From Candidatus Nanopelagicales bacterium (lineage in GTDB: Bacteria; Actinomycetota; Actinomycetes; S36-B12), in assembly GCA_030827125.1 (NCBI GenBank), contig JAURFD010000001.1, forward strand, positions 124,001-188,000: a stretch of 64,000 bases of DNA, read 5' to 3'. Position 1 is the stretch's first letter; the number at the start of each line of letters is the position of its first letter. The position numbers and the translations under genes are program-made. This document shows positions 24,803 through 35,349 of the stretch, piece after piece. The notes beneath the pieces were generated by a model. The model was not told the DNA's origin. It saw only the letters and a program-made list of their open reading frames with translations, and ran no database searches.

Positions 24803-24823
24803 CCCACTCGCGGAAGGAGTGGG
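24803..24823 (+). terminator. Weak hairpin after ligA
   Basis: CCCACTC pairs with GAGTGGG around a 7-nt loop immediately after the ligA stop. There is no T-run, so it may be only a weak or factor-assisted terminator. Confidence 0.35.
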
Positions 24824-24861
24824 TGGGAAGCACCGGCTGAGCGCTGCCGGACGGCGCTTCC

Positions 24862-24867
24862 TAGACT
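24862..24867 (+). promoter_or_regulatory. -10 box TAGACT of gatCAB, leaderless
   Basis: TAGACT ends exactly 7 nt before ATG 24875 without a Shine-Dalgarno site. It fixes the gatC start and starts the gatCAB operon. Confidence 0.65.
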
Positions 24868-24874
24868 GGCCGGC

Positions 24875-25177
24875 ATGTCCGCGATCACCCGCGGGGAGGT
24901 CGCCCACCTCGCCCGCCTTGCCCGCCTCGCCCTAGAGGAGTCCGAGCTCGATCACTACGCCGAGCAACTCGACGTCATCCTCACCTCGGTGGCTCGGGTT
25001 TCGGAGGTCGCGGCCGACGACATCCCGCCGACGTCCCACCCCCTGCCGCTGGTCAACGTCATGCGTGAGGACGTGGCCCGACCGGGCCTGACCCGCGAAG
25101 CCGCCCTGGCCGCGGCCCCGGCTGTCGAGGACGATCGCTTCCGCGTCCCGCGAATTCTTGATGGGGACGACGAATGA
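24875..25177 (+). CDS. gatC: Aspartyl/glutamyl-tRNA amidotransferase subunit C
   Basis: 100 aa. The family N-terminus [19 protein letters not shown] is followed by the [14 protein letters not shown] helix, and the C-terminus ends with FRVPRIL. GatC stabilises GatA in the GatCAB complex that converts Glu-tRNA(Gln) and Asp-tRNA(Asn) to the amides. The ATG follows a leaderless promoter and the stop overlaps gatA (ATGA). Confidence 0.95.
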   Translation: MSAITRGEVAHLARLARLALEESELDHYAEQLDVILTSVARVSEVAADDIPPTSHPLPLVNVMREDVARPGLTREAALAAAPAVEDDRFRVPRILDGDDE

Positions 25178-26682
25178 GCAGCGCGATGGAGTCCGACCTG
25201 ATCCACCAGAGCGCGGCCACGCTGGCCCAGGCCATCGCTGAGGGCGAGGTGAGCTCGCGCGAGGTGACCCAGGCACACCTTGACCGCATCGCGGCCGTCG
25301 ACGATCGCGTCCATGCCTTCCTGTACGTCGATACCGAAGGCGCCCTCGCGGCTGCCGAGGCTGTCGATTCTCGTCGGGCTGCGGGTGAGGAACTCGGCCC
25401 ACTCGCGGGCGTCCCCCTGGCGCTCAAGGATGTCCTCGCGATGAAGGGTGTCCCGACCACATGCGGTTCGCGGATCCTCGAGGGCTGGCGACCACCGTAC
25501 GACGCCACCGTTGTTGAGCGGCTGCGTGCCGCCGACGTCGTCATCCTTGGCAAGACCAACATGGATGAGTTCGCCATGGGCTCCTCCACCGAGCACTCGG
25601 CCTACGGACCCACGCACAACCCGTGGGATCTTGACCGGATCCCCGGCGGCTCCGGTGGCGGTTCCGCCGCGGCCGTTGCCGCCTTTGAGGCGCCGCTCGC
25701 CATCGGCACTGACACCGGCGGCTCCATCCGCCAGCCCGCCGCGGTCACCGGCACGGTGGGTGTCAAGCCCACCTACGGCGGTGTCTCGCGCTTCGGTCTC
25801 GTCGCTCTTGCCTCCAGTCTTGATCAGGCCGGACCGTGCACGCGGACGGTCATGGATGCGGCCCTGCTCCACGCGGCCATTGGCGGTCACGACCCGCGTG
25901 ATTCCACCTCGATTCCGGATGCGATGCCCGACGTCGTCGCGGCGGCCCAGCAGGCGGACGTTCGCGGCATGCGCATTGGCCTGGTCCGCGAACTCTCCGG
26001 TGAGGGCTACCAGGCCGGAGTGGAGCAACGCTTCCGCGAGGCCGTGCATGTCCTCGAGCACCTCGGTGCCGAGGTGGTCGAGGTGTCCTGCCCGATCTTC
26101 GACTATGCCCTCGGCGCGTACTACCTCATCCTGCCGAGTGAGTGCTCGTCCAACCTCGCGCGATTCGACGGCATGCGCTACGGACTGCGCGTGGGCGATG
26201 ACGGCGAGCGATCGGTGGAAGAGGTGATGTCGCTGACCCGTGAGGCCGGCTTTGGCGCCGAGGTCAAGAGGCGCATCATGCTCGGCACCTACGCCCTGTC
26301 CAGCGGCTACTACGACGCCTACTACGGCCAGGCCCAGAAGGTCCGCACCCTCATCCAGCGCGACTTCGACGCCGCCTTCGCGCAGTGCGACGTCCTCGTC
26401 TCGCCGACGGCGCCGACGACGGCCTTCAAACTGGGGGAGAAGGTGGACGATCCGCTCGCGATGTATCTCAACGATGTCGCGACGATCCCGGTGAACCTCG
26501 CCGGCAACTGCGCGATGTCGCTCCCGGTCGGACTCGCTCCGGAGGATTCGCTGCCGGTCGGCCTGCAGATCATGGCCCCGGCGATGGCCGACGATCGCCT
26601 CTATCGCGTGGGATCAGCCCTCGAAGGGGCGCTGCAGGATCGCTGGGGACACCTGCTCATCGAGGAGGCACCGGCGCTATGA
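25174..26682 (+). CDS. gatA: Aspartyl/glutamyl-tRNA amidotransferase subunit A
   Basis: 502-aa amidase-signature protein that releases ammonia from glutamine. The Ser-cisSer-Lys triad is visible: Lys85 in PLALKDVLA, and the two serines in [13 protein letters not shown] and [29 protein letters not shown] is the typical GatA block. ATG 25174 and the stop at 26682 overlap gatC and gatB respectively. No glutaminyl-tRNA synthetase is in the window; gltX here would supply the misacylated Glu-tRNA(Gln). Confidence 0.96.
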   Translation: MSSAMESDLIHQSAATLAQAIAEGEVSSREVTQAHLDRIAAVDDRVHAFLYVDTEGALAAAEAVDSRRAAGEELGPLAGVPLALKDVLAMKGVPTTCGSRILEGWRPPYDATVVERLRAADVVILGKTNMDEFAMGSSTEHSAYGPTHNPWDLDRIPGGSGGGSAAAVAAFEAPLAIGTDTGGSIRQPAAVTGTVGVKPTYGGVSRFGLVALASSLDQAGPCTRTVMDAALLHAAIGGHDPRDSTSIPDAMPDVVAAAQQADVRGMRIGLVRELSGEGYQAGVEQRFREAVHVLEHLGAEVVEVSCPIFDYALGAYYLILPSECSSNLARFDGMRYGLRVGDDGERSVEEVMSLTREAGFGAEVKRRIMLGTYALSSGYYDAYYGQAQKVRTLIQRDFDAAFAQCDVLVSPTAPTTAFKLGEKVDDPLAMYLNDVATIPVNLAGNCAMSLPVGLAPEDSLPVGLQIMAPAMADDRLYRVGSALEGALQDRWGHLLIEEAPAL

Positions 26683-28187
26683 CCGAACCCATGCCTTACG
26701 CCGAGGCCGTGGCGGAGTTCGAACCCGTCATCGGGCTCGAGGTTCACGTCGAACTCGGCACCGAATCCAAGATGTTTTGCTCGTGCCCCACGGCGTTCGG
26801 CGCCGAGCCGAACACCCAGGTCTGCCCGGTGTGCCTCGGCCTGCCCGGTTCAATGCCGGTGATGAACGGCGCTGCGATCGAATCCATCATCCGCATGGGT
26901 CTGGCGCTCAATTGCTCGGTCGTCGACTGGTGTCGGATGGCACGCAAGAACTACTTCTATCCCGATATGCCGAAGGACTACCAGGTCAGTCAATACGACG
27001 AGCCGATCTGCGTCGACGGCTACCTCGACGTCACCGTGACGACCGATGACGGTCCGCGGGTCTTCCGTGTCGAGATTGAGCGCGTTCACATGGAGGAGGA
27101 CACCGGCAAGCTCACCCACGCCGGTGGTGCCACGGGTCGCATTCACGGCGCGGACTACTCGCTCGTCGATTACAACCGAGCGGGTATTCCGCTCGTCGAG
27201 ATCGTGACTAGGCCGGTGACCGGCACCGGTGCGCTTGCACCGGAGGTCGCCCGCGCCTACGTCACCGAGTTGCGCGACATCATGCGTGGCCTCGGCGTCT
27301 CCGACGTCAAGATGGAGGAGGGTTCGTTGCGCTGCGACGCCAACGTTTCCCTCAACCGCCCCGGCGACGAATGGGGCACGCGCTCCGAGACCAAGAACGT
27401 CAACTCCCTGCGTTCGGTCGAGCGCGCCGTGCGTTCAGAGATCGAGCGCCAGGCAGGTGTGCTGGCCGCGGGCGGGCGCGTCGTCCAGGAGACCCGCCAC
27501 TTTCATGAGGACACCGGTCAAACCACGCCGGGTCGATCCAAGGAGCAAGCCGAGGACTACCGCTACTTCCCCGAGCCCGATCTCGTCCCAATCGCTCCTG
27601 ATCCGGCCTGGGTTGAGCAGTTGCGCGCGGCACTGCCGGAGCAGCCGTCGGTCCATCGCGCGCGCCTCGCCGAGCAATGGGGCATCGGCGATTTCGAGAT
27701 GGCCACGCTGGTCAACGCCGGGGTGCTCGGCCTTGTCGAGGAGACGGTGGCGGCCGGAGTTGCGCCCGATGCCGCTCGCAAGTGGTGGGCCGGTGAACTC
27801 ACACGCGTGGCCAACGAGCGTGAGGTGGAGCCGGGGGAGTTGGGCGTCACGCCGGCGGACATTGGTCGCGTGGAGGAACTCATCGCGACCGGATCGCTCA
27901 ACGACAAGCTCGCGCGTCAGGTCTTCGAAGGAATCATGGCCGGGGAAGGCTCCGCGGATGAGGTCGTCGCTGCACGCGGACTCGCCGTGGTGTCCGACGA
28001 CGGTGCGCTGCTCGCCGCCATCGATGAGGCCCTCGCCGCCCAGCCGGATGTGGCCGAGAAGATCAAGGGCGGCAAGGTGCAGGCCGCCGGCGCCATCGTC
28101 GGCGCGGTGATGAAGGCCACACGCGGACAGGCCGACGCCGGCAAGGTGCGCGACCTGCTGCTTGAGCGACTCGGGGTTACGGAGTAG
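26679..28187 (+). CDS. gatB: Aspartyl/glutamyl-tRNA amidotransferase subunit B
   Basis: 502 aa. Kinase-like cradle domain with [37 protein letters not shown] and [10 protein letters not shown], then the helical and tail (YqeY-like) domains that bind the tRNA elbow. It phosphorylates the tRNA-bound carboxylate and performs transamidation. ATG 26679 ([11 protein letters not shown]) overlaps the gatA stop; the upstream in-frame extension is gatA sequence. Confidence 0.96.
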   Translation: MTEPMPYAEAVAEFEPVIGLEVHVELGTESKMFCSCPTAFGAEPNTQVCPVCLGLPGSMPVMNGAAIESIIRMGLALNCSVVDWCRMARKNYFYPDMPKDYQVSQYDEPICVDGYLDVTVTTDDGPRVFRVEIERVHMEEDTGKLTHAGGATGRIHGADYSLVDYNRAGIPLVEIVTRPVTGTGALAPEVARAYVTELRDIMRGLGVSDVKMEEGSLRCDANVSLNRPGDEWGTRSETKNVNSLRSVERAVRSEIERQAGVLAAGGRVVQETRHFHEDTGQTTPGRSKEQAEDYRYFPEPDLVPIAPDPAWVEQLRAALPEQPSVHRARLAEQWGIGDFEMATLVNAGVLGLVEETVAAGVAPDAARKWWAGELTRVANEREVEPGELGVTPADIGRVEELIATGSLNDKLARQVFEGIMAGEGSADEVVAARGLAVVSDDGALLAAIDEALAAQPDVAEKIKGGKVQAAGAIVGAVMKATRGQADAGKVRDLLLERLGVTE

Positions 28188-28193
28188 GTCGCT

Positions 28194-29261
28194 GTGATTC
28201 GCCGCATGGCCATCGCCACGTTTGCCACCCTCACGCTGGCGGCTTGCGGTGGAGGGGCCAGCGTCCCTGAGGCGGTGTACGTCGACCCGGTGCGCGCTGC
28301 CCCCACGGTGTCGGCGGCGTCGACATGGGTGGAGGGTCTGCAATCACCCTGGTCGATCCTGCCCAATGCAGACACGGCGCTGGTGAGTGAGCGGGACTCC
28401 GGTCGGATCGTGCGGGTGGACGCCGACGGTTCGGTCTCGACCGTGACGACGATCGATGGGGTCGTCCACGAAGGCGAGAGTGGACTGCTCGGACTCGCTG
28501 TGCCGCCGTCGGGCGGCGAGCTGTACGCCTACTACACGTCGGACACGGACAACCGCGTTGTGCGCATGCCGTGGGACGGACAGACCCTCGGTGCCCCGGT
28601 GGACGTCGTGACCGGGATCGACAAGAACACCTTCCATGACGGGGGTGGCCTGGCCTTCGGCCCGGACGGCATGCTCTACATCGCCACCGGCGACGCGGGG
28701 GCACCTGAGCTCTCGCAGGACATGGCCAGCCTTAACGGCAAGATCCTGCGCGTGACTCCGAACGGCGGCATACCCGCAGACAATCCGTTCCCCGACTCAC
28801 CGATCTACAGCCTCGGCCACCGCAACGTGCAGGGCCTCGCCTTCGATGGGAGCGGACAACTGTGGGCGACGGAGTTCGGTACGTCGGAGGCGGATGAGCT
28901 GAACCGCATCGTGGCCGGTGGCAACTACGGGTGGCCGATGCACGAGGGCACGGCTGGTGCCGAGGACTTCATCGACCCGGCGGCGCAGTGGTCGCCGACT
29001 TCCCTGGCCTCACCGAGCGGCCTGGCGATCCTTGATGATGTGGCCTATGTCGCCTCCCTACGCGGCCAGGTCGTGTGGCAGGTCCCCCTTGTTGGCGACG
29101 CGGCCGCGGAGCCGATCGCACTGAATCTCGGCGACCTCGGCCGTCTGCGGGCCATCACCGTCGATGGGCCAGGGCGACTCCTGCTGGCGACGAGCAATAC
29201 CGATGGCCGTGGCGACGTGCGCAACGGCGATGACCGCATCATCGTGCTGGAGGTCGAATGA
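28194..29261 (+). CDS. Lipoprotein PQQ-type glucose/sorbosone dehydrogenase-like protein (LppZ-like)
   Basis: 355 aa. A signal peptide with lipobox LAAC (Cys about residue 18) predicts an outer-face membrane lipoprotein. The mature part is a six-blade beta-propeller of the GSDH/YliI family: LQSPWSILP, HEGESGLLGLAV, FGPDGMLYIATGDAG, LGHRNVQGLAFD and EFGTSEADELNRI. Family members may oxidise sugars with PQQ, but many have unknown substrates; LppZ (Rv3006) is the recalled mycobacterial counterpart. GTG 28194 lies 6 bp after gatB with only a weak GGAG. Its stop overlaps the next start. Confidence 0.85.
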   Translation: MIRRMAIATFATLTLAACGGGASVPEAVYVDPVRAAPTVSAASTWVEGLQSPWSILPNADTALVSERDSGRIVRVDADGSVSTVTTIDGVVHEGESGLLGLAVPPSGGELYAYYTSDTDNRVVRMPWDGQTLGAPVDVVTGIDKNTFHDGGGLAFGPDGMLYIATGDAGAPELSQDMASLNGKILRVTPNGGIPADNPFPDSPIYSLGHRNVQGLAFDGSGQLWATEFGTSEADELNRIVAGGNYGWPMHEGTAGAEDFIDPAAQWSPTSLASPSGLAILDDVAYVASLRGQVVWQVPLVGDAAAEPIALNLGDLGRLRAITVDGPGRLLLATSNTDGRGDVRNGDDRIIVLEVE

Positions 29262-30145
29262 CGACTCAAATCCTCGTTGAGGACTACATCGCTGTATCAA
29301 TCGACGGCGACGATGTGGCCTCGTACGTCGATGTCCCCTTGGGAGACGTGAGCGCCGTCCGCTTCTATGTCCCGCCGTACATGGGCACACCCGCGGGCTT
29401 CGAGGTCATGGCTCACATGACCGCGCTCGAGGTCTGCCAGTTGCCTACCGCCGGATTCGAGCACGCCCTCGCGCACGTCCCCGATGGCGTCACCGTGTGC
29501 AATGCGGCCGGGGTCCACGACGCCAGCACGTCCGAACTCGCCGTCGGTCTCATCCTCACGAGCCTGCGCGAACTTGACACCTTCGCCCGGGCAATGCCGA
29601 CGGGCGAGTGGCGGGTTGGTGATGGCGTCTCCCTCGCTGACCGCTCGGTCCTCGTCGTGGGGGCGGGGGGCATCGGTAGGGCGTTGCGTCGCCGGCTCGA
29701 GCCGTTCGAATGTGAGGTCACCCTCGTGGGGCGAACGGCCCGAGACGGCGTGCGGGGGATGGCGGAGATTGACGCACTGCTGCCAAACGCCGACATCGTC
29801 GTACTCGCGGTGCCCCTCAACGAGTCCACGCGCGGGTTGGTGGACGCCACCTTCCTCGCTCGGATGCGCGATGGTGCGCTCCTGGTCAACGTCGCCCGGG
29901 GTGGCGTCGTCGTGACCGATGACCTCGTCGCGGAGGTCGGACCCGGTCGCCTGCGTGCCGCGTTGGATGTCACGGACCCCGAGCCGCTCCCTCCTGATCA
30001 CCCACTCTGGCGCCTGCCGGGGGTCTTCATCGCGCCACATGTTGGGGGTGACTCGACGGCATTCATTCCGCGTATTCGTTCGTTGGTCGCCGATCAGGTC
30101 GGTCGCTGGCGGAGGGGCGAGGCGCTGCGCAACGTGGTGGCCTAG
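29258..30145 (+). CDS. D-isomer-specific 2-hydroxyacid dehydrogenase family protein
   Basis: 295-aa NAD(P)-dependent dehydrogenase. The catalytic triad is visible: Arg in [10 protein letters not shown], Glu in [15 protein letters not shown], His in IAPHVGGDS. The Rossmann loop is [11 protein letters not shown]. The N-terminal lobe is short, giving a protein smaller than SerA or lactate dehydrogenases. The substrate (hydroxypyruvate, glyoxylate or a sugar-derived 2-hydroxyacid) cannot be told. The ATG overlaps the lipoprotein stop, and its own 3' end holds the -10 box of ilvD. Confidence 0.85.
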   Translation: MTTQILVEDYIAVSIDGDDVASYVDVPLGDVSAVRFYVPPYMGTPAGFEVMAHMTALEVCQLPTAGFEHALAHVPDGVTVCNAAGVHDASTSELAVGLILTSLRELDTFARAMPTGEWRVGDGVSLADRSVLVVGAGGIGRALRRRLEPFECEVTLVGRTARDGVRGMAEIDALLPNADIVVLAVPLNESTRGLVDATFLARMRDGALLVNVARGGVVVTDDLVAEVGPGRLRAALDVTDPEPLPPDHPLWRLPGVFIAPHVGGDSTAFIPRIRSLVADQVGRWRRGEALRNVVA

Positions 30146-30148
30146 GCT
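30143..30148 (+). promoter_or_regulatory. -10 box TAGGCT of ilvD, leaderless
   Basis: The box begins within the stop codon region of the dehydrogenase gene and ends 7 nt before ATG 30156. This excludes the long upstream in-frame extension as the ilvD start. Confidence 0.6.
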
Positions 30149-30155
30149 TCCTCGT

Positions 30156-31844
30156 ATGGCCGACATCAAGCCCCGTAGTCGCGACGTCACCGATGGTCTC
30201 GAGCGCGCCGCCGCTCGCGGCATGCTCCGTGCGGTTGGTATGGGCGATGAGGACTTCGCCAAGCCACAGATCGGCATCGCGTCGTCCTGGAACGAGATCA
30301 CCCCGTGCAATCTCTCCCTCGAACGATTAGCGCGTTCAGCCAAGGAGGGTGTGCACGCGGCCGGGGGCTACCCGCTGCAATTCGGCACCATCTCGGTGTC
30401 CGATGGCATCTCCATGGGTCATGAGGGCATGCACTTCTCGCTCGTGAGCCGCGAGATCATCGCTGACTCGGTCGAGGCCGTCATGGAGGCAGAGCGCCTC
30501 GACGGCATGGTGACCTTCGCCGGGTGCGACAAGAGCCTGCCCGGCATGCTCATGGCCGCTGCCCGCATCAACCTCGCCAGCGTCTTCGTGTACGCCGGAT
30601 CTATCCTCCCCGGACACGTGAAGCTGTCGGACGGCACGGAGAAGGACGTCACGATCATCGATGCCTTCGAGGCCGTCGGTGCCTGCTCCCGAGGCCTGAT
30701 GTCTCGTGAGGACGTCGACGCCATCGAACGCGCTATCTGTCCCGGTGAGGGTGCCTGCGGTGGCATGTACACCGCCAACACGATGGCGAGCGCGGCCGAG
30801 GCGATGGGCATGTCGCTGCCGGGCTCCGCGGCACCGCCCGCCGTCGACCGACGACGCGACGGCATCGCCCGCCGCTCAGGTGAAGCGGTCGTCGAACTCA
30901 TCCGGCAGGGCATGACGACCCGCGACATCATCACGCGTCAGTCGCTGGAGAACGCCATCGCCGTGGTCATGGCGTTCGGCGGATCCACCAACGCGGTCCT
31001 CCACCTGCTCGCCATTGCTCACGAGGCGGGGGTGGAGTTGGACATGGAGGATTTCCACCGCATCGGCTCCAAGGTGCCGCTGCTCGCCGATGTGAAGCCC
31101 TTCGGCCGCTACGTCATGAGCGACGTGGACCGAGTGGGCGGTGTGCCGGTGATCATGCGGGCACTGCTCGACGCCGGCCTGATCCACGGCGACTGCCTCA
31201 CGGTGACGGGCAAGACGGTGGCGGAAAACCTCGCCGATATCGACCCGCCGGACCCCGATGGCGACATCCTGCACGCGTCCCAGTCCGCCCTTGCGGCCAC
31301 AGGCGGCATCACGATCCTGTCCGGCTCACTCGCCCCCGAGGGCGCCGTGGTCAAGAACGCCGGCGTACCGGTCGACTCCTTCGAGGGCACCGCGCGCGTG
31401 TTCGAGCGTGAGCAAGCAGCGATGGCGGCTCTGGAGGACGGCACCATCCAGGCCGGAGACGCTGTCATCATTCGCTACGAGGGCCCCAAGGGCGGCCCCG
31501 GCATGCGCGAGATGCTCATGATCACCGGCGCCATCAAGGGCGCAGGGTTGGGCAAAGATGTCCTGCTCATCACTGATGGCCGCTTCTCCGGCGGCACCAC
31601 CGGATTGTGCGTCGGTCACGTTGCGCCCGAGGCGGTCGATGGCGGCCCCATCGGTCTGGTGCGTGATGGTGACCGCATCCGAATCGACATCCCGTCACGC
31701 ACCCTCGATCTGCTGGTCGATGACGCCGAGATCGAACGTCGTCGGGCGGAGTTCGCTCCGCTGCCGCCGCGCTATACGCGTGGTGTGCTGGCGAAGTACG
31801 CCAAGTTGGTGGGTTCCGCGAGCCGCGGCGCCGTCTGCGATTAG
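30156..31844 (+). CDS. ilvD: Dihydroxy-acid dehydratase
   Basis: 562 aa. Third shared step of valine/isoleucine synthesis: dehydration of 2,3-dihydroxy-isovalerate and 2,3-dihydroxy-3-methylvalerate. Iron-sulfur cysteines are Cys51 (EITPCNLSL), Cys124 (AGCDKSLPG) and the Cys of [15 protein letters not shown]; the conserved [11 protein letters not shown] (Asp83-Gly84) and the C-terminal [13 protein letters not shown] are intact. The N-terminus [14 protein letters not shown] closely resembles M. tuberculosis IlvD, so this copy looks like the biosynthetic one even though it is 9 kb from ilvB. A diverged second copy starts at 37273. Confidence 0.93.
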   Translation: MADIKPRSRDVTDGLERAAARGMLRAVGMGDEDFAKPQIGIASSWNEITPCNLSLERLARSAKEGVHAAGGYPLQFGTISVSDGISMGHEGMHFSLVSREIIADSVEAVMEAERLDGMVTFAGCDKSLPGMLMAAARINLASVFVYAGSILPGHVKLSDGTEKDVTIIDAFEAVGACSRGLMSREDVDAIERAICPGEGACGGMYTANTMASAAEAMGMSLPGSAAPPAVDRRRDGIARRSGEAVVELIRQGMTTRDIITRQSLENAIAVVMAFGGSTNAVLHLLAIAHEAGVELDMEDFHRIGSKVPLLADVKPFGRYVMSDVDRVGGVPVIMRALLDAGLIHGDCLTVTGKTVAENLADIDPPDPDGDILHASQSALAATGGITILSGSLAPEGAVVKNAGVPVDSFEGTARVFEREQAAMAALEDGTIQAGDAVIIRYEGPKGGPGMREMLMITGAIKGAGLGKDVLLITDGRFSGGTTGLCVGHVAPEAVDGGPIGLVRDGDRIRIDIPSRTLDLLVDDAEIERRRAEFAPLPPRYTRGVLAKYAKLVGSASRGAVCD

Positions 31845-31856
31845 GAGAAGACCTCG

Positions 31857-32717
31857 GTGAAGCTCATCCGCGTCGGCGCCCCGGGCGCCGAGACCCCTGC
31901 TGTACTCGGACCCGCGGGGGAGCGGTTCGACATCTCATCGATCACTTCAGATTTCGACGGGTCTTTCTTCGCCCGGGATGGCCTTGCTGACCTGCAGCGG
32001 CGGTGGGACAGCGGTGAGATTCACAGCCTTCCCTCACTCGATCCGGCCGCCCGACTCGGTGCGCCCATCGCCCGCCCCGGCCATCTGCTCTGCGCGGGCC
32101 TGAACTACGCCGACCACGCCGCGGAGTCCAACATGGCCATTCCGGATGAGCCGCTGCTCTTCACCAAGGCACCCAACACCGTCGTGGGTCCCTATGACGA
32201 TGTCCCGATGCCGCGCGGGGCCACCAAGGTGGACTACGAGGTGGAGTTGGGCATCGTCATCGGGAGCACCTGCCGTTACCTGGAATCCACTGACGATGTG
32301 TGGTCGCACATTGCTGGCTTCGTTCTGTCCAACGATCTATCCGAGCGGGCCTTTCAGCTCGAACGCGGCGGTCAGTGGCTCAAGGGCAAGTCGTGCGAGG
32401 CCTTCAATCCGCTCGGGCCCTGGCTGGTGACGCGCGACGAGGTTGACCTGGCCGGTGGGCTTGATCTGTGGCTGGACGTCAACGGCGAGCGACGTCAGAC
32501 CGGGAGCACCAACTCGCTGATCTTCCCGGTCGACGTCCTGATCCACTACATCTCGCAGTTCCTCGTCCTTGATCCCGGTGACCTCATCAACACCGGTACG
32601 CCGCCCGGCGTCGCCATGGGTATGGCGGAGCCGGCATGGGTGCAGGAGGGTGACGTACTCACCCTGGGCATCAGCGGGCTTGGCGAGCAGCGCACCGCTT
32701 TCACCGCAGCGGTCTGA
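31857..32717 (+). CDS. Fumarylacetoacetate hydrolase (FAH) family protein, copy 1
   Basis: 286 aa. The FAH fold is at about residues 75-286 with metal ligands in the order ExE...D: VDYEVELGIVIG provides the glutamates, and GFVLSNDLSERAFQ the Asp; NTGTPPGVAMGM is the family C-terminus. Members hydrolyse or isomerise 1,3-diketo acids or dehydrate 2-keto-3-deoxy sugar acids. AGGAGA lies 9 nt before GTG 31857, just after ilvD. It converges on a minus-strand sugar-oxidation-like operon, so a role in a sugar-acid pathway is possible but inferred. Confidence 0.85.
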   Translation: MKLIRVGAPGAETPAVLGPAGERFDISSITSDFDGSFFARDGLADLQRRWDSGEIHSLPSLDPAARLGAPIARPGHLLCAGLNYADHAAESNMAIPDEPLLFTKAPNTVVGPYDDVPMPRGATKVDYEVELGIVIGSTCRYLESTDDVWSHIAGFVLSNDLSERAFQLERGGQWLKGKSCEAFNPLGPWLVTRDEVDLAGGLDLWLDVNGERRQTGSTNSLIFPVDVLIHYISQFLVLDPGDLINTGTPPGVAMGMAEPAWVQEGDVLTLGISGLGEQRTAFTAAV

Positions 32718-32740
32718 GGGTCTCAATCTGTCTCACGACA

Positions 32741-32766
32741 TACCGTGTGAGCGCTTCGAAACGGTA
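32741..32766. repeat. Inverted repeat between convergent genes
   Basis: TACCGT and ACGGTA (6-bp arms) flank GTGAGCGCTTCGAA in the 75-bp gap between the FAH gene and the SDR gene. It could be a bidirectional terminator stem or a binding site; there is no T-run. Confidence 0.3.
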
Positions 32767-32792
32767 CGTAGTGCGACGGACTCAGGGAGGTC

Positions 32793-33590
32793 TCAGACGG
32801 GGAAGTCGCGGTAGGCGTCCCAGTCGGCACCGGCGGTGAGTCCGCCGTCGATGACGATCGTCTGGCCCGTCACCCACGATGAGGCGTCGCTGGCGAGGAA
32901 CACCACCGAGCCCACCAACTCCTGGGGTGTGCCGAGGCGTCCGGCGGGGGTGATGTGGTCGAACCACCGCTGGCGGTGCTCCTCGCCCCACAGTGGCTTG
33001 GTGAACTCGGTCTTGATGACGAAGGGCTCGATGGCGTTGACGCGCACGTTGTCCCGTGCCCACTCGCGGGAGCAACTCCGCGTTAGTGACGTAACGCCGG
33101 CCTTGGTTGCCGAGTACACCGAGATCGTGTTGAAGCTGAACCGGGCGCTCAGCGAACTGAGGTTGACGATGGTGCCACCACCTGCGGTGCGCATGACGGC
33201 GTGCGCCGCCTGGCTAGCGAAGTAGACGGCGCGCAGATTCACCGCGACGATTGCGTCGAAGTCCTCCTCCGTCACCTCGTCGATGGGCTTGCGGCGGTTG
33301 ATCCCGGCACCATTGATCAGCACGTCAAGCCCACCGAGTTCCTCGGCTCCTCGGCGTACCACCTCGGCGGCGCCCGCGGCGTCGGACATGTCGGCGGCCA
33401 GGGGGACCGCCCGTCCACCGGCCGCCGCGATCTCCGCCGCCACCGCATCCACACGCTCCGGGGTGATGTCGTGAACGCCGACCACCGCCCCCCGCTCGGC
33501 GAGGGCTCGTGCGAGCACCGAGCCGATCGCCCCCGCGGCGCCGGTGATGAGCACTCGTCGCCCTTCTAGGTCGAACAGCGGGTCGTTCAC
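32793..33590 (-). CDS. Short-chain dehydrogenase/reductase, gluconate-5-dehydrogenase-like
   Basis: 265-aa classical SDR. Cofactor loop [14 protein letters not shown], structural motif [11 protein letters not shown], and active site Ser in NLSSLSARF with YSATKAGV giving Tyr-x3-Lys. The INRRKP and [12 protein letters not shown] segments resemble gluconate 5-dehydrogenase and keto-deoxy sugar-acid dehydrogenases. GTG 33590 overlaps the stop of the apionate-lactonase-like gene, so it is last in a four-gene coupled operon. A likely role is oxidation or reduction of a sugar-acid intermediate. Confidence 0.88.
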   Translation of the reverse strand: MNDPLFDLEGRRVLITGAAGAIGSVLARALAERGAVVGVHDITPERVDAVAAEIAAAGGRAVPLAADMSDAAGAAEVVRRGAEELGGLDVLINGAGINRRKPIDEVTEEDFDAIVAVNLRAVYFASQAAHAVMRTAGGGTIVNLSSLSARFSFNTISVYSATKAGVTSLTRSCSREWARDNVRVNAIEPFVIKTEFTKPLWGEEHRQRWFDHITPAGRLGTPQELVGSVVFLASDASSWVTGQTIVIDGGLTAGADWDAYRDFPV

Positions 33591-35320
33591 TCGGGACTCC
33601 TTTGGAGGTCGACGGCGGTCATGGACTGTGGCGGAAGTTCGATGGAAGCCTCGATGATGCCGGTCATGAGGACCTGTCGCGACTCGGCGTCGAGGTTGAT
33701 GAGCCAGGCGCGGGCGCCCTCGGGGCCCTGCGTGACGAGCGCATCGGCGACCTCCGGTTGATCGGAGGACGTGAGGAGCACCTCGGTTTGGTCGGCCAGC
33801 CCGGCGAAGAGTCGATAGACCGGGAATTCCTCAGCCGGACCGGACCCGAAGGCCGCGGCGTCCGGTGATCCGGCATCGCGCTCACGCAGACCGCGCCAAC
33901 CGAGCGCTTCGAAGTAGGTCGCGGCGGTGACGCTCCCCGCGAGGGCCAGGCTGCGAAGTGAGAGCGCGGTCCACGCGGCGCCCCGCCACGTGCGTTGACG
34001 GGCATCGACCGAACTCGGGAGGGCGGTGCTGCTCACGTCGGACGCGGGGTCGGTCGCGTTCGGGTTGAATCGGGGTCTCAGGGTGATCGGACCCACGGCG
34101 ATTCGAGCGTGGCCCGCCAGCGGCTTCGCCGCCTCCGCGACCACTCGCTGTGTCGCTGTGTTCTGCATGATCGTGCGGTCGTCAAAAGCGTGCACCTGCG
34201 GATTGAGGCTGAAGGTGAACCACGACAGGTCCGTCGGATCCGGCGGTTCGCGATTGACCTCCGTGAAGTACAGGTCTGTCCCGGTTGCCCACGGCAGATC
34301 GGGGCCGAGTTCGAAGCGCGCCGCATCGAGGGACCCCCGTGACGTGACCTTCTCCTCGCTGCGCACGACCATCCACGAATCGACGAGGTGCGCGATCTCG
34401 CGACTGACGTCGTGGAGGCGCTGATAGTCCTCGGGTCCGGCATCGCGCAGACGCACGTGCAGCCGCACGTCAAGGTGCGTCGCGAGAAGCGCAGCTTCAC
34501 GCAGGTGCTGCTCTGCCGAAGGCTCACCCGCGTTGATCGTCACCATGAGGTGGCTGAGTCCCAGTTGCGCGATGGCCTCGATTTCGGTGTCCGTCCACGG
34601 CGTATCGGTCATGTGTGTGCCGATCGCCGGCAGGGGTACGCCGTCCTCGGCGACGGTGATGGTGACGACATCGGGTGGCCGCACTGCGGGTGGCAGACTG
34701 CCGTCGAGGGTCAGTATCACGGTCTGCTCAATGACGTCACCGGGTTGCACGGTGACCGGGAAGGGCAACGAGATCGGGGTGCAGTAGGTCTTGTAGGACG
34801 CGTCGGTCCAGTTGCGATGGTCCTCGGTCTCGAAGACGTCGCCGGTGAATTCCAGGCGCGCGACCGCATCGGCTCCGACGGGAAACTCCATGGCCGCGAT
34901 ATCGAGGAACGGCTGGTGGGGTGAGATCGCGTCGGGGAAGACCGACAGGTGCCGCTGGCCGGTGGGCGTGGTGATCGTGCACGGTCGCCCGGCGAAGTCA
35001 GCCATCGGGTGCAGCACGCATAGCCCGAGTCGATTGCGCACGAAGGGCACCGAAGTCGAGCCACTCACGGCGTAGCGGATGGTGCCGTCGGGCGCCCCGG
35101 TGATCTCGGCGGTCCAAGTGAACGGGGCCGCATCGAAGGTGCCGTGCGCCGTGAAGGTGATTCGGAAGGAGTCCTCGGTCGCCTCAATGGCCTCGTCGTG
35201 GATCGACCAGGGCCGGGCCGTCCAATTGCGATCCTGGAAGACGACGTAGATGCGGCGGACGATCTCCAACTCACCGACAGCGATTCCGCGCAGGTCCCCG
35301 CTGTCGTAGTCCAGGTGCAC
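33587..35320 (-). CDS. D-apionate lactonase-like protein (uncharacterised here)
   Basis: About 577 aa, cytoplasmic, no signal peptide. From memory, the central block [17 protein letters not shown] and the N-terminal pattern [19 protein letters not shown] resemble ApnL, the D-apionolactone hydrolase of apiose catabolism; the remainder looks like a beta-sandwich followed by a TIM-barrel-like region and a small C-terminal beta domain. GTG 35320 is the first conventional start, but the frame is open to CTG 35353, overlapping the Gfo/Idh stop (CTGA) and restoring an LRAGP segment that I recall in the family. The neighbouring Gfo/Idh dehydrogenase is the class that makes apionolactone from apiose. 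Confidence 0.6.
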   Translation of the reverse strand: MHLDYDSGDLRGIAVGELEIVRRIYVVFQDRNWTARPWSIHDEAIEATEDSFRITFTAHGTFDAAPFTWTAEITGAPDGTIRYAVSGSTSVPFVRNRLGLCVLHPMADFAGRPCTITTPTGQRHLSVFPDAISPHQPFLDIAAMEFPVGADAVARLEFTGDVFETEDHRNWTDASYKTYCTPISLPFPVTVQPGDVIEQTVILTLDGSLPPAVRPPDVVTITVAEDGVPLPAIGTHMTDTPWTDTEIEAIAQLGLSHLMVTINAGEPSAEQHLREAALLATHLDVRLHVRLRDAGPEDYQRLHDVSREIAHLVDSWMVVRSEEKVTSRGSLDAARFELGPDLPWATGTDLYFTEVNREPPDPTDLSWFTFSLNPQVHAFDDRTIMQNTATQRVVAEAAKPLAGHARIAVGPITLRPRFNPNATDPASDVSSTALPSSVDARQRTWRGAAWTALSLRSLALAGSVTAATYFEALGWRGLRERDAGSPDAAAFGSGPAEEFPVYRLFAGLADQTEVLLTSSDQPEVADALVTQGPEGARAWLINLDAESRQVLMTGIIEASIELPPQSMTAVDLQRSPE

Positions 35321-35349
35321 CGGACCCGCGCGCAGCGGAGTTACGGTGC